Notes: generated by a model not told the origin, from the sequence alone. Shown: positions 32,414 to 43,190, counted from the stretch's first letter. The stretch: 64,000 bases of DNA from Bacteroides cutis (GCF_900241005.1 NZ_OEST01000002.1:558001-622000), one strand, 5' to 3'. Numbers and translations: made by a program.

Positions 32414-35400
32414 TTATTCTTTTACAACACTTACATATAACTTGAAATCGTCGAATTCTAATTCCACACCATTTTCTACGTTATCTGCCAATGTCAATGA
32501 GATCCCTAATACTTGGTTACAAATATAATCTTTATATTCGTTTACCGCATCATCTGTTTGCGGATTTTTCGATAAAGTAATCTTTATTTTATCCGTAATC
32601 TCGAAACCGCTTGACTTACGGATATTCTGAATACGGTTTACCATCTCACGTGCAATACCTTCACGACGAAGCTCTTCAGTAACGGTAACTTCTAAAGCAA
32701 CGGTCAATTTCCCCTCATTAGCAACCAACCATCCCGGAATATCCTCACTGAATATTTCCACATCGGAAGTTTCTATAACAGCTTCCATATCATCCAGGTT
32801 TAATGTATAAGAACCTTTTCTTTCCAATTCAGCAATAGCTTCCTGTGACATTTCCGCTACAGCAGTAGCCACAGCTTTCATTTGCTTTCCGAATTTTGGG
32901 CCAAGTTTCTTAAAATCGCACTTTACTTTCTTAACTAATATACCCGCAGCACCATCTACGAACTTGATTTCCTTCACGTTCACCTCGTTCATGATAAGCG
33001 CTTTCACAGCTTCGATGTGAGCACGCTGTTCTTCGTCCACTACCGGTATCATGATACATTGCAGGGGTTGACGAACTTTGATGTTTACTTTACGACGCAA
33101 TGCCAACACCATAGATGTAACGTCTTGCGCCATCTGCATACGGACTTCCAGTTCCTTGTCAATCATTTCCTCCTTATATTCGGGGAAAGTGGCAAGATGA
33201 ACCGAAACTACATTATCACGACCTGTTGCTGCAATCAAGTCCATATACAGCTTGTCCGCATAGAACGGAGCGATGGGCGACATCAATTTAGCAACAGTTT
33301 CCAAGCAGGTATAGAGCGTTTGATAGGCAGACAACTTGTCCTGAGTAAATTCACCACCCCAGAAACGTTTACGGTTCAGACGAACGTACCAGTTGGAAAG
33401 GTTATCGTTTACAAAGTCAGAAATAAGACGTCCAGCTTTTGTCGGCTCATATTCATTATAGCAAGTATCCACCTCTTTCACTAACGTATTCAGCACGGAA
33501 AGTATCCAACGGTCTATTTCCGGACGTTCCGACATCGGCACATCAGCTTCTTTGTATTCAAATCCATCCACATTGGCATAAAGAGAGAAGAAAGAATACG
33601 TATTATATAAGGTACCGAAGAACTTGCGGCGCACCTCTTCTATGCCGTCCACGTCGAACTTCAAGTTATCCCACGGTGAAGAATTGGTTATCATATACCA
33701 ACGCAACGGGTCGGAACCATATTTCTCAATGGTAGAGAAAGGGTCTACCGCATTGCCCAGGCGCTTGGACATCTTGTTGCCATTCTTGTCGAGCACCAAA
33801 CCGTTAGAGATTACAGCCTTGTAGGATACACTATCGAAAACCATCGTAGCGATAGCATGCAACGTGAAGAACCATCCACGCGTCTGGTCTACACCTTCGG
33901 CTATGAAATCGGCAGGATACACCTGATGGCTATCCAGCAATTCCTTATTCTCGAACGGATAGTGAATTTGCGCATAGGGCATGGAGCCGGAGTCAAACCA
34001 TACGTCAATCAAGTCCGATTCACGCTTCATCGGCTGTCCGTCTTTAGAAACGAGAACGATATCATCCACGTAAGGACGGTGAAGGTCTATCTTATCATAG
34101 TTTTTTTCGGTATATTCACCCGGTTGGAAGCCATTGTCCTTGTAAGGATTAGATTTCATCAGTCCGGCGGCTACAGCCTTCTCAATTTCATTATAAAGTT
34201 CTTCTACAGATTCGATGCACTTTTCTTCACTGCCATCTTCCGTACGCCAGATGGGCAACGGAGTACCCCAGTAACGAGAGCGGCTCAGGTTCCAGTCATT
34301 CAAATTTTCCAGCCACTTGCCGAAACGTCCCGTACCGGTACTTTCCGGTTTCCAGTTGATGGTCTTGTTCAATTCCATCATGCGCTCCTTGCAAGCGGTA
34401 CTGCGGATAAACCAGCTATCCAACGGGTAATATAATACCGGTTTGTCTGTACGCCAGCAGTGCGGATAATTGTGCACATGCTTCTCTATTTTGAATGCCA
34501 GATTACTGGTCTTCATCATCATGCAGATTTCGATATCCAATGACTCGGCAGCTTGTGCAGCCTGTTCATCGTACTTTCCGTCTATCGTAAATTGCGGATC
34601 ATAAGCGTTTTTCACCCACTTGCCCTGATAGGCCTGGTAAGCTTCTACATCGACGCATGCCTTTACAAAAGCCTCATCCAGCTCATCCAATAAATAGAAT
34701 TTACCAGTAAGGTCTACCATGGGACGGGTCTCTCCTCTCTTGTTAATCATAAACAAAGAAGGTATTCCGGCAGCACGAGCCACGTTAGCATCGTCGGCAC
34801 CAAAGGTTGGGGCAATATGCACGATACCCGTACCGTCTTCAGTCGTCACATAATCGCCGGGGATTACACGGAAACCTTTATCGCTGACACTCCAATTGCC
34901 ATCTTCGGTAACGTTGATAGGTTTCACCCACGGAATGAGTTGTTCGTATTCCATGCCTACCAAATCCGTACCTTTATATTCGGCTACCACCTTAAACGGT
35001 ATTAATTTATCGCCGGGTTTATAATCCTCTAATGCAAGTTCTTCCGCTTTTTTATTGAAGTGGGTATAGAGCAATGGCTTTGCCAATACTACGGTCATTT
35101 TCTCACCTGTATATCCATTGTAAGTCTGCACGGCTACATAGTCAATCTTCGGACCTACGCAAAGCGCCGTATTTGAGGGCAATGTCCACGGAGTAGTAGT
35201 CCACGCAATAAAATAAGGAGTACCCCACTCTGCCATTTCAGGCTTCGGGTTCTTCATTTTGAATTGTCCTACTACCGTTGTATCTTTTACATCCCGATAA
35301 CAGCCGGGTTGGTTCAGCTCGTGTGAACTCAATCCCGTACCTGCAGCCGGAGAATAAGGCTGTATGGTATATCCTTTATAAAGAAGTCCTTTTTTATAGA

Positions 35401-35902
35401 GTTGTTTCAGGAGCCACCACAAGGTCTCGATATACCGATTATCGTAGGTAATATAAGGGTTCTTCATATCCACCCAATATCCCATCTTGTGCGTCAGGTC
35501 TTCCCATTCTTTGGTAAATTTCATGACGTCCTTACGACAGGCGGCATTATATTCGGCAACAGAAATAGTCTTACCAATATCCTCTTTTGTGATACCCAGT
35601 GCCTTTTCCACACCCAGTTCCACAGGAAGTCCGTGCGTATCCCATCCGGCTTTACGCTTCACTTGAAAACCTTTCATGGTTTTATAGCGGCAGAAAATAT
35701 CTTTAATGGAACGAGCCATTACATGGTGAATACCCGGCATACCATTAGCCGAGGGAGGTCCTTCGAAAAATACGAAAGAAGGACAACCTTCACGTTCTGT
35801 CATACTCTTGGCGAAAATCTGGTTTTCGTCCCATTTCTTCAACACTTCCTTGTTTACTTCCGAAAGGTCAAGCTTTGAATATTCGGCAAACTTCTTACCC
35901 AT
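32414..35902 (-). CDS. ileS: Isoleucyl-tRNA synthetase
   Basis: A 1162-residue class I aminoacyl-tRNA synthetase that charges tRNA-Ile. The HIGH signature appears as GIHH in PPSANGMPGIHHVMAR near residue 60. The KMSKR motif is GNKMSKRLGNAVDP near residue 710. The editing domain lies between (TTTPWTLPSN, GTGIVHIAPTFGADD). The long eukaryote-like C-terminal region is typical of Bacteroidetes IleS. First gene of a minus-strand operon with the DksA-like gene, lspA and DUF4296. Confidence 0.96.
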   Translation of the reverse strand: MGKKFAEYSKLDLSEVNKEVLKKWDENQIFAKSMTEREGCPSFVFFEGPPSANGMPGIHHVMARSIKDIFCRYKTMKGFQVKRKAGWDTHGLPVELGVEKALGITKEDIGKTISVAEYNAACRKDVMKFTKEWEDLTHKMGYWVDMKNPYITYDNRYIETLWWLLKQLYKKGLLYKGYTIQPYSPAAGTGLSSHELNQPGCYRDVKDTTVVGQFKMKNPKPEMAEWGTPYFIAWTTTPWTLPSNTALCVGPKIDYVAVQTYNGYTGEKMTVVLAKPLLYTHFNKKAEELALEDYKPGDKLIPFKVVAEYKGTDLVGMEYEQLIPWVKPINVTEDGNWSVSDKGFRVIPGDYVTTEDGTGIVHIAPTFGADDANVARAAGIPSLFMINKRGETRPMVDLTGKFYLLDELDEAFVKACVDVEAYQAYQGKWVKNAYDPQFTIDGKYDEQAAQAAESLDIEICMMMKTSNLAFKIEKHVHNYPHCWRTDKPVLYYPLDSWFIRSTACKERMMELNKTINWKPESTGTGRFGKWLENLNDWNLSRSRYWGTPLPIWRTEDGSEEKCIESVEELYNEIEKAVAAGLMKSNPYKDNGFQPGEYTEKNYDKIDLHRPYVDDIVLVSKDGQPMKRESDLIDVWFDSGSMPYAQIHYPFENKELLDSHQVYPADFIAEGVDQTRGWFFTLHAIATMVFDSVSYKAVISNGLVLDKNGNKMSKRLGNAVDPFSTIEKYGSDPLRWYMITNSSPWDNLKFDVDGIEEVRRKFFGTLYNTYSFFSLYANVDGFEYKEADVPMSERPEIDRWILSVLNTLVKEVDTCYNEYEPTKAGRLISDFVNDNLSNWYVRLNRKRFWGGEFTQDKLSAYQTLYTCLETVAKLMSPIAPFYADKLYMDLIAATGRDNVVSVHLATFPEYKEEMIDKELEVRMQMAQDVTSMVLALRRKVNIKVRQPLQCIMIPVVDEEQRAHIEAVKALIMNEVNVKEIKFVDGAAGILVKKVKCDFKKLGPKFGKQMKAVATAVAEMSQEAIAELERKGSYTLNLDDMEAVIETSDVEIFSEDIPGWLVANEGKLTVALEVTVTEELRREGIAREMVNRIQNIRKSSGFEITDKIKITLSKNPQTDDAVNEYKDYICNQVLGISLTLADNVENGVELEFDDFKLYVSVVKE

Positions 35903-35990
35903 CTTTTTATTTATGATTTAACTATTTACGATTGAAGATAATCCTTATACTTTTCACACATAAAAGGCTATCCTTCTTATTTTAAGGGTG

Positions 35991-35998
35991 CAAATTTA
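35991..35998 (-). promoter_or_regulatory. -7 box of the ileS operon
   Basis: On the minus strand the sequence reads TAAATTTG (consensus TAnnTTTG), 88 bases before the ileS ATG. Confidence 0.55.
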
Positions 35999-36105
35999 CA
36001 AAAAAGTTAGAGAAAAGAGATTTTTGAATAAATATTTTTATAATACTCAGTCCTCCCACCGCTACTTTCAGCATCCCGTTCTCCGATGACCAAGGAAAAA
36101 GACGC

Positions 36106-36193
36106 CTAACGTTAAATCGTTCCATCATGAAGGAACAAAACTTTCTCCATGGAAGAATAAAACTTTTCTCGTGGTGGAATGATTTAATGTTAG
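36106..36193. repeat. Inverted repeat, 23-base arms
   Basis: Arms CTAACGTTAAATCGTTCCA... (36106-36128) and its near-complement (36171-36193) differ at four positions, all G-U compatible on one strand. The 42-base interior contains a direct repeat AAAACTTTCTC / AAAACTTTTCTC. It looks like a short nonautonomous repeat or a structured leader. Confidence 0.5.
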
Positions 36194-36298
36194 ACAACAA
36201 AGACACTGATCCCTCCAAAGAAACAACCAGATATTTACTGCATGTACGCTTAATAATCCTTCTGAATAATCCGTGTAGTCTGTAGTGAGGAAAACTCT

Positions 36299-37831
36299 CT
36301 ATCTTTTCATTCGCACTTCATACAGGTCTCCTCTCCTGTCTTTCAAATTACGAACACTTCCATAAGTATGGAGTTCATTCAACAAATCCAAATCAACATC
36401 AGAAACAAGAATCATTTCAGTATTCGGGGTTGCCTCAGCACGCTTTCCATCTGTAGGAAATGCAAAGTCACATGGAGTAAACACTCCGGACTGGGCATAC
36501 TGGATATCCATATTGTGTACACGCGGCAAATTACCAACGCTACCAGCTATCACCACAAAACATTCATTCTCGATAGCACGAGCATGAGCACAAACCTTCA
36601 CACGAGAGTAAGCATTCTGAGTATCAGTAAGAAAAGGTACGAACAATATTTGCATGCCTTGATCTGCCATAATACGGGAGAGTTCGGGAAACTCTACATC
36701 ATAACAGATCAGTACACCGATTTTAGCACAATCAGTATCGAATGTTTGTAAAGACTTGCCACCACTCAATCCCCAACTTTTTATTTCATCAGGAGTGACA
36801 TGTAGTTTCTCGTACATTTCATAACTTCCATCACGACGACAAAGGAAACCTACATTATAAAGAAGTCCGTCTTCTTTGATAAGCGGCATACTACCTGTAA
36901 TGATATTGATATTATAACTGATAGCCAATTTCACAAAACGTTCTCTAATTTCTTCGGTATAAGCCGCCAGTCCACGGATGGCCTGAGATTCGCCTTCATT
37001 GTTAAACTTAGCCATCAACGGAGCATTGAAATATTCGGGGAAAAGCACGAAGTCACTTTTGTAATCCGACACTGCATCCACAAAAAATTCAACCTGCTCA
37101 AATAAGTCATCGAGTGTTTTATAGGTACGCATTTGCCACTGTACCAATCCCACACGTACAGTAGTTTTAGGATTTACATATTCTTGTGTAGGTGCTTGAT
37201 AGTAAATATTGTCCCATTGCAACAGGCAAGCATAATGCTTGGATTCTTCGTCATTAGGAAGATAATTACGCATTACCTTGCGTACGTGAAAGTCATTACT
37301 CAACTGGAATGTCAACACAGGATCGAATATCTCTTTCTGTCTTACCTTATCTATATATTCCTTAGGACGCATTTGGTCAGCGTACTTATAATAATTAGGG
37401 ATACGTCCGCCAAACATAATAGCTTTTAGATTTAGTGTCTCGCAAAGTTCCTTACGGTATTCGTACATACGGCGTGCTAAACGCAAGCCACGATATTGGG
37501 GATGAATAAAAACCTCAATACCATACAATATATTACCTTTTGGGTTATGTGTATTAAAAGTTTCCTTACCGGTTACCTGCGCATAAGTATGATCGTTTTT
37601 TACATCATTATAATTCACAATGATAGAGAGTGCGCAACCAACAATCTTTTCATCTACTACTGTTACAATCTGTCCTTCGGGAAAAATACGAATTAACTTT
37701 TCTATCTGTTTGTGTGTCCAAAACACATCGCTACCGTCTGAATAGACGCGCGTAAATGATTGTGCCAACTGGTCGTAATCTTCTATTTGCAGATTACGTA
37801 TTTGCACCTTATTAATTTTCATTTCATCCAT
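36299..37831 (-). CDS. GNAT acetyltransferase-nitrilase superfamily fusion
   Basis: A 510-residue two-domain protein. Residues about 8-190 form a GNAT N-acetyltransferase (IEVFIHPQYRGLRLARRMYEYRKELC is the acetyl-CoA loop region). Residues about 225-490 form a carbon-nitrogen hydrolase with the Glu-Lys-Cys triad at E266 (FPEYF), K342 (EKLHVTP) and C376 (ICYDVEFPE). The substrate is unknown. The fusion is seen in other bacteria. The ATG at 37831 lies 31 bases after a -7 box; an ATG at 37822 is also possible. It is not in an operon with its neighbours. Confidence 0.9.
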   Translation of the reverse strand: MDEMKINKVQIRNLQIEDYDQLAQSFTRVYSDGSDVFWTHKQIEKLIRIFPEGQIVTVVDEKIVGCALSIIVNYNDVKNDHTYAQVTGKETFNTHNPKGNILYGIEVFIHPQYRGLRLARRMYEYRKELCETLNLKAIMFGGRIPNYYKYADQMRPKEYIDKVRQKEIFDPVLTFQLSNDFHVRKVMRNYLPNDEESKHYACLLQWDNIYYQAPTQEYVNPKTTVRVGLVQWQMRTYKTLDDLFEQVEFFVDAVSDYKSDFVLFPEYFNAPLMAKFNNEGESQAIRGLAAYTEEIRERFVKLAISYNINIITGSMPLIKEDGLLYNVGFLCRRDGSYEMYEKLHVTPDEIKSWGLSGGKSLQTFDTDCAKIGVLICYDVEFPELSRIMADQGMQILFVPFLTDTQNAYSRVKVCAHARAIENECFVVIAGSVGNLPRVHNMDIQYAQSGVFTPCDFAFPTDGKRAEATPNTEMILVSDVDLDLLNELHTYGSVRNLKDRRGDLYEVRMKR

Positions 37832-37862
37832 TACTTTCTTGCTTCCTGATTAAAAAACACCG

Positions 37863-37870
37863 CAAAGTTA
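37863..37870 (-). promoter_or_regulatory. -7 box of the GNAT-nitrilase gene
   Basis: On the minus strand the sequence reads TAACTTTG, a clean match to TAnnTTTG. Confidence 0.6.
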
Positions 37871-37923
37871 CGGTTTATACCTACATGTTGTCTTCCAAGA
37901 CTTGAATTTTCTTATTTCAAAAG

Positions 37924-37962
37924 AAAAAGGTGTAACCGATACATATCCAGATACACCTTTTT
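37924..37962. terminator. Terminator after the xyl operon
   Basis: AAAAAGGTGT (37924-37933) pairs with ACACCTTTTT (37953-37962) around a 19-base loop. The flanking A and T runs make it effective for the minus-strand xyl operon. Confidence 0.75.
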
Positions 37963-37984
37963 TCAGAATAAAACATCTGTTTTT

Positions 37985-39460
37985 TTATTTTCTATTCTTC
38001 CATAATTTGGTCATATCTTCCAATGTCTTGCCTTTCGTTTCAGGAACAAGTTTCCAAACGAAAATGGCAGCCACCACACAGATAATACCATATAAGACAT
38101 AAGCAAACATATGCCCGAACTTATCACCCATTTCTCCGAGACGCATATTGTACATCGGTAGGAAAGTAGATGAAACAATGAAATTAAAAATCCATTGGAA
38201 AGCAACTGCTACAGCTACTGCCGCACCACGAATGGTATTCGGGAATATTTCTGCAATCAACACCCAGCAAATCGGTCCCCAGCTGAACATGAAAGAAGCG
38301 CTATAAATCATAATACTGACGACTGATATAATAGGTGGAAATCCTATCACAATGTTGCAAAGAGCCACACCGAATGCACCAATTGCCATACCGATAGAAC
38401 CGGAAATAAGTAACGGCTTACGTCCCCATTTCTCTACAGTGAAAACAGCCAACAATGTGAAGAGAATATTAACAATCCCCATAAATACAGTCTGTACCAT
38501 TGGAGTTGCCATACCCATCGTATCGAAAATACGTGGAGCGAAATAAAGTACAGCATTAATACCGACAGCTTGTTGGAATACACTCAACATAATGCCGATA
38601 AAGATAACCATCCATCCGTAAGTAAAGAGTTTTTCTGTCTTCTCTTCAGTAGTAACTTTAATCTGAGCCAGAATAACTTTTCCCTGGGCAAATCCGTTGA
38701 TACGACTCAATACATTCAATGCCTTTTCATCTTTACCACACATAGCAAGATAACGCGGCGTTTCAGGAACGAATAATACCAATAATGCAAATAAGCCGGC
38801 AGGAACAGCTTCGCTGACAAACATCAGACGCCAACCTGTTTCAGTAGTCCAAGCGGCAGCTTCAGGGTTCATAATCTGATTTACTCCATTTACCAAATCA
38901 ATAACAGGATTGACATGACTACCCAAAATCAAGAAATTTACAAAATACACCACCAACTGACCGAAAATGATAGCAAACTGATTCCAGGAGACCAATGTAC
39001 CACGGATATTACTCGGTGCAATCTCTGCAATGTACATCGGGCAGATGGCTGATGCCAGGCCAACACCTATACCTCCCAACACACGATAGAAATTGAAAGC
39101 TATTAAAAGAGAATAAGACGGAACACCATAATCGAAAAATAAGAATTCCGGCCAATATGAACCTAATGCCGACAAAAAAAAGAGAATACCAGCCATAAAA
39201 AGAGATTTCTTACGGCCAAGCCTGGATGCAAAGAAACCTGAAACAGCACTACCGATAATACATCCGATCAATGCACTGGATGAAGTGATGCCATGTATTG
39301 CGTCTGTATATTCAAAATCCGCTCCGATGAAGAAAGCCTGAAGTCCCTTTTCAGCACCGGAGATAACAGCCGTATCGTAACCGAAAAGCAAACCACCGAT
39401 TACAGCTACAAGTACGATAGAAAAGAGATATATTTTGCTACCTTTTTCTGTATAATTCAT
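37985..39460 (-). CDS. xylE: D-xylose:H+ symporter, MFS sugar porter
   Basis: A 491-residue MFS transporter of the sugar porter family with 12 predicted membrane helices. Diagnostic motifs are GYDTAVISGAEKG in helix 1, SRLGRKKSLFMAG, VPETPRYLAMCGK before the central loop, KWGRKPLLISG, and PETKGKTLEDM at the C-terminus. The Gln-Gln of FQQAVGINAVLYF in helix 7 is a sugar-binding feature. Placement as the last gene of the xyl operon points to xylose as substrate. Confidence 0.9.
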   Translation of the reverse strand: MNYTEKGSKIYLFSIVLVAVIGGLLFGYDTAVISGAEKGLQAFFIGADFEYTDAIHGITSSSALIGCIIGSAVSGFFASRLGRKKSLFMAGILFFLSALGSYWPEFLFFDYGVPSYSLLIAFNFYRVLGGIGVGLASAICPMYIAEIAPSNIRGTLVSWNQFAIIFGQLVVYFVNFLILGSHVNPVIDLVNGVNQIMNPEAAAWTTETGWRLMFVSEAVPAGLFALLVLFVPETPRYLAMCGKDEKALNVLSRINGFAQGKVILAQIKVTTEEKTEKLFTYGWMVIFIGIMLSVFQQAVGINAVLYFAPRIFDTMGMATPMVQTVFMGIVNILFTLLAVFTVEKWGRKPLLISGSIGMAIGAFGVALCNIVIGFPPIISVVSIMIYSASFMFSWGPICWVLIAEIFPNTIRGAAVAVAVAFQWIFNFIVSSTFLPMYNMRLGEMGDKFGHMFAYVLYGIICVVAAIFVWKLVPETKGKTLEDMTKLWKNRK

Positions 39461-39575
39461 AATATTGATTTAATTGGCAATTAACAATTGACGGTTGATA
39501 ATGAAAGACTAAATAATTAAACCATTATAACCACATGGTAATTATTAATTATCCATTATCAACTATCTATTAATT

Positions 39576-40892
39576 TTAGCAATACATATTCACAATTGCC
39601 TCATACAATTCTTGTTTACCACTGATTTGTTTCGGTTCGCCATTGACTTTTGCATAAGCAACAAGATCCTCCAAGGTCAACTTACCCTCTTCAAACTCTT
39701 TACCCTTACCGCTGTCAAAGGATGCATAACGTTCTGCCAGCATCTTCTTATAGGGAGATTCTTCCAGCAACTTGGCCGCACTTTCCAATGCACGTGCCAT
39801 AGCATCCATACCTGCGATGTGAGCAATGAAGATATCTTCAAGATCAGTAGAATTACGGCGAGTTTTAGCGTCAAAATTCGTACCACCATTGCCCAAACCA
39901 CCGTTACGAATAATCTGCATCATGGCTTGAGTCAGTTCATAGTTATCAATGGGAAATTGGTCTGTATCCCAACCGTTTTGATAATCACCACGATTAGCGT
40001 CAATAGAACCCAGCATACCGTTGTCGACAGCCACTGCCAGTTCGTGTTCAAATGTATGACCGGCTAATGTTGCATGATTTACTTCAATATTTACTTTAAA
40101 GTCTTTATCCAAAGCATGAGCTTTCAAAAAACCGATAACAGTTTCTGTATCTACGTCATATTGATGTTTGGTTGGTTCCATCGGTTTCGGTTCAACCAAG
40201 AATGTACCTTTGAAGCCACGGGCACGGGCATAGTCACGGGCAATGGTCAGCATTTGTGCAAGATGTTCTTTCTCACGTTTCTGATCAGTGTTCAGCAAAG
40301 ACATATAACCTTCGCGTCCACCCCAGAACACATAGTTTAAGCCACCTAGTTCAATGGTAGCATCAATTGCATTCTTAATCTGAACAGCAGCACGGGCTAC
40401 AACATCAAAATCTGGGTTGGTAGCCGCACCATTCATATAGCGTTCATGACCGAATACATTGGCAGTACCCCACAATAATTTGATACCTGTTTCTACCTGC
40501 TTTTGCTTTGCGTAAACTACGATTTCTTTCAAATTAGCTTCGTATTCTTCAATGGTATCAGCTTCCGTGCAGAGGTCTACATCGTGAAAACAATAGTATT
40601 CGATCCCCATCTTCTGCATAAACTCAAAACCGGCATCCATCTTGTTTTTAGCAGCCTGAATTTTATCAGTATAGTCGTTCCAGGGGAAACTCTTTGTACC
40701 GCCACCGAATTGGTCACCGCCTTCTGCACAAAGTGTATGCCACCACGCCATTGCAAACTTCAACCAATCTTTCATTCTCTTACCCATGATAACTTTTTCT
40801 GCATCGTAGTAACGGAATGCCATCGGGTTCTTACTCTCTTTTCCTTCAAATTTAATCTTTCCTATTCCAGGAAAATACTCTTTTGTTGCCAT
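39576..40892 (-). CDS. xylA: Xylose isomerase
   Basis: A 438-residue TIM-barrel enzyme converting D-xylose to D-xylulose in the cytoplasm with two divalent metals. The catalytic His-Asp pair is in FHDVDLC (H103, D106 region). The metal and substrate sites are in [33 protein letters not shown] and [19 protein letters not shown]. The motif [14 protein letters not shown] is also present. Length matches the long (class II) xylose isomerases. Located between xylB and xylE. Confidence 0.96.
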   Translation of the reverse strand: MATKEYFPGIGKIKFEGKESKNPMAFRYYDAEKVIMGKRMKDWLKFAMAWWHTLCAEGGDQFGGGTKSFPWNDYTDKIQAAKNKMDAGFEFMQKMGIEYYCFHDVDLCTEADTIEEYEANLKEIVVYAKQKQVETGIKLLWGTANVFGHERYMNGAATNPDFDVVARAAVQIKNAIDATIELGGLNYVFWGGREGYMSLLNTDQKREKEHLAQMLTIARDYARARGFKGTFLVEPKPMEPTKHQYDVDTETVIGFLKAHALDKDFKVNIEVNHATLAGHTFEHELAVAVDNGMLGSIDANRGDYQNGWDTDQFPIDNYELTQAMMQIIRNGGLGNGGTNFDAKTRRNSTDLEDIFIAHIAGMDAMARALESAAKLLEESPYKKMLAERYASFDSGKGKEFEEGKLTLEDLVAYAKVNGEPKQISGKQELYEAIVNMYC

Positions 40893-40918
40893 AATCTTAA
40901 ATATTATTTAAAAACTAA

Positions 40919-42406
40919 TTATATAATTGATAACTCCAAATAAGTCTTCCATCTTGCATAAGCATCCGCATAAGCCTCACAATCAGCCAATTTCGGTTCT
41001 ATTACCTCCAGTTTTTCAAGCGTGGCAAAAGCTTCATTATTATCTTTATAGATACCGGCACCCATACCGGCACCTTTGGCAGCTCCCACTGAACCGTCAG
41101 TATCATAAAGCTCAATCACAGCCCCCGTAACACCAGCCAAAGTTTCACGGAACAACGGACTCAGAAACATATTAGCTTTTCCCGCATGAATTTTCTGTAC
41201 GGGAATGCCCATTTGTTCCATAATATCGATACCATACTTAAAGGAAAATACAATACCTTCCTGTGCCGCACGAATGATGTGCTGTTTTCCATGCAGGTTA
41301 AAGTTGACGCCATGAAGGGAGCAACCTATCTCCTTGTTTTCTAACATACGTTCAGCACCATTGCCGAAAGGTAAAATACTGATCCCCGCACTGCCGATAG
41401 GAACTTGTGCCGCCAATGTATTCATATCATTATATGATATTCCTTCGGGGGCAACCGTACGCTTCACCCAAGAATTCAAAATACCTGTACCATTTATACA
41501 AAGCAGAACTCCCAAACGGGTTTGTTCAACCGTATGGTTGACATGAGCAAATGTATTAACACGCGATTTCGGATCATAGTCTATTCCACCATTTACCCCA
41601 TAAACAACCCCTGATGTTCCTGCGGTTGATGCTATTTCTCCGGGATTAAACACATTTAAAGAAAGCGCATTATTGGGTTGATCTCCTGCACGATAAGTAA
41701 TCGGAGTACCTTCTTTCAATCCCAACTCTTGAGCCGCAATGGCATTTACACGTCCTTGTTCGGAAAAGGTAGGTTTGATATCTGCTATCAGGGATTTGTC
41801 GAAACCATAATAATCCATCAGGAAACCAGCTAATTGACCGTTCTTGAAATCCCAAAACATACCTTCTGACAATCCGGAAACTGTAGTACAGATAGTACCA
41901 CTCAGTTTCATGGCGATATAATCGCCCGGTAACATGATTTTGTATATTTTTTCGTAGATAGCAGGTTCGTTCTCCTTTATCCACGCCAGTTTAGAAGCAG
42001 TAAAATTACCCGGAGAGTTCAACAAACGGGAAAGGCAAGCCTCCTCTCCCAACATTTCAAAAGCTTTTTGTCCGTAAGGAACAGCTCTCGAATCACACCA
42101 GATAATGGCAGGACGTAATACCTGTTGATTTTTATCTACACATACCAATCCATGCATTTGATAAGAAATTCCGATTGCCCTTATATCCGCCGCATTTACA
42201 CCTGAATCATTCAAAACTGCTTGTGTAGCCAGTCTAAGGTTATCCCACCAATTTTCAGGATTTTGTTCCGCCCAACCCGGTTTCATAGCTATAATCTCCG
42301 CCTCTGTCTTAGGAAAGAAAGCAGAAGAAACACATTTACCGCTATCGGCATTTATCAAACTCGCTTTGACAGACGAACTGCCGATGTCATAACCTAATAA
42401 ATACAT
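40919..42406 (-). CDS. xylB: Xylulokinase
   Basis: A 495-residue FGGY-family sugar kinase that phosphorylates D-xylulose with ATP to give xylulose-5-phosphate for the pentose phosphate pathway. The N-terminal phosphate motif is LGYDIGSSSVKASL. Other hallmarks are ISYQMHGLVCVD, WCDSRAVPYG, YRAGDQPNNALSLNVFNPGEIASTAGTSGVVYGV, and the C-terminal GSVGAAKGAGMGAG. The Asp in AGDQPNN is the catalytic base. It lies between xylR and xylA. Confidence 0.95.
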   Translation of the reverse strand: MYLLGYDIGSSSVKASLINADSGKCVSSAFFPKTEAEIIAMKPGWAEQNPENWWDNLRLATQAVLNDSGVNAADIRAIGISYQMHGLVCVDKNQQVLRPAIIWCDSRAVPYGQKAFEMLGEEACLSRLLNSPGNFTASKLAWIKENEPAIYEKIYKIMLPGDYIAMKLSGTICTTVSGLSEGMFWDFKNGQLAGFLMDYYGFDKSLIADIKPTFSEQGRVNAIAAQELGLKEGTPITYRAGDQPNNALSLNVFNPGEIASTAGTSGVVYGVNGGIDYDPKSRVNTFAHVNHTVEQTRLGVLLCINGTGILNSWVKRTVAPEGISYNDMNTLAAQVPIGSAGISILPFGNGAERMLENKEIGCSLHGVNFNLHGKQHIIRAAQEGIVFSFKYGIDIMEQMGIPVQKIHAGKANMFLSPLFRETLAGVTGAVIELYDTDGSVGAAKGAGMGAGIYKDNNEAFATLEKLEVIEPKLADCEAYADAYARWKTYLELSII

Positions 42407-42437
42407 ATTAATTACAAATTACTGATTATAAAATTCT

Positions 42438-43169
42438 TCATCGTCGTACCTTATTATATATCTTCTTATCGAAACGATAATAACGAGCCGCCCGGTGAGC
42501 TACTCCCTGTTGGCGTTCCTCCAAAGGAACTACGTACTCCATTAAAGCTATCTTCTTATGAAAATTGCGCACATCTATCTGTTTCCCGTATAGCAATTCA
42601 TATAGAGTACGCAACTGGGCCGCCGTAAATTTGCGAGGTAATAAATCGAACAAACAAGACGGATTGATTTCTACATACTGGCGTATATACGTCATAGCCT
42701 CCTTGATAATCAGATTATGGTCGAACGCCAAGATTTTAATATCCTGCATTGCTACCCAGCAAGCCTGATAATCATCCAATGCGCGACTCAATGCTCGGTC
42801 TATTTTTACCAAGGACAAATAAGCTATGGTAACAATACGTTCCACTTTGGATTGCATGGCACGCTCCAACCAATGTACATCTTTAGGATCTTTTGTACGG
42901 TCTTTAGAACCGAATGCCTTAAATTGCATGAGATTTACATTTTTCAGCCCGGTCAATTCGTTCAACACTCTTTTGGCTGCCTCATCTAAATCTTCATCCA
43001 TATAAATTAAACTTCCGGGCAACTTCATATCATGGAATATTTCCCCTTCCTCTTCCCCCACACGTTTAATCAACAGAACTCTGAGTTGTTCTCCGTCAAA
43101 ACCAATCACTACACAATCTACCGATATATGGTTGTTCGCCAATGGTGTTATCTGTTCCATGTTTTGCAT
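42438..43169 (-). CDS. xylR: NrtR-type Nudix/winged-helix regulator of xylose genes
   Basis: A 243-residue protein. The N-terminal Nudix-like domain (residues about 10-150) is VDCVVIGFDGEQLRVLLIKR, then a degenerate Nudix box LPGSLIYMDEDLDEAAKRVLNELTGL that lacks the REUXEEXGU catalytic pattern. A C-terminal winged helix follows (FTAAQLRTLYELLYGKQIDVRNFHKKIALMEYVVPLEERQQGVAHRAARYYRFDKKIY). In Bacteroides this group senses sugars or phosphorylated sugars and controls pentose operons. It is first in the xyl operon, so it is probably an autoregulated repressor. An ATG at 43160 is an alternative start. Confidence 0.85.
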   Translation of the reverse strand: MQNMEQITPLANNHISVDCVVIGFDGEQLRVLLIKRVGEEEGEIFHDMKLPGSLIYMDEDLDEAAKRVLNELTGLKNVNLMQFKAFGSKDRTKDPKDVHWLERAMQSKVERIVTIAYLSLVKIDRALSRALDDYQACWVAMQDIKILAFDHNLIIKEAMTYIRQYVEINPSCLFDLLPRKFTAAQLRTLYELLYGKQIDVRNFHKKIALMEYVVPLEERQQGVAHRAARYYRFDKKIYNKVRR

Positions 43170-43190
43170 AATATCTATATTTAAACGTTA

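Larger units (their letters stand above)
35903..36298. other. Intergenic region with ileS promoter and an 88-bp inverted repeat
   Basis: No credible gene. It holds the ileS-operon -7 box (35991-35998, minus) and an inverted repeat with 23-base arms (36106-36128 and 36171-36193). A 78-codon minus-strand frame here coincides with the inverted repeat and was not accepted. Confidence 0.6.

Noticed and set aside
35982..36218. 78-codon minus-strand frame
   Set aside because: Coincides with an inverted repeat and the ileS promoter; no domain seen.
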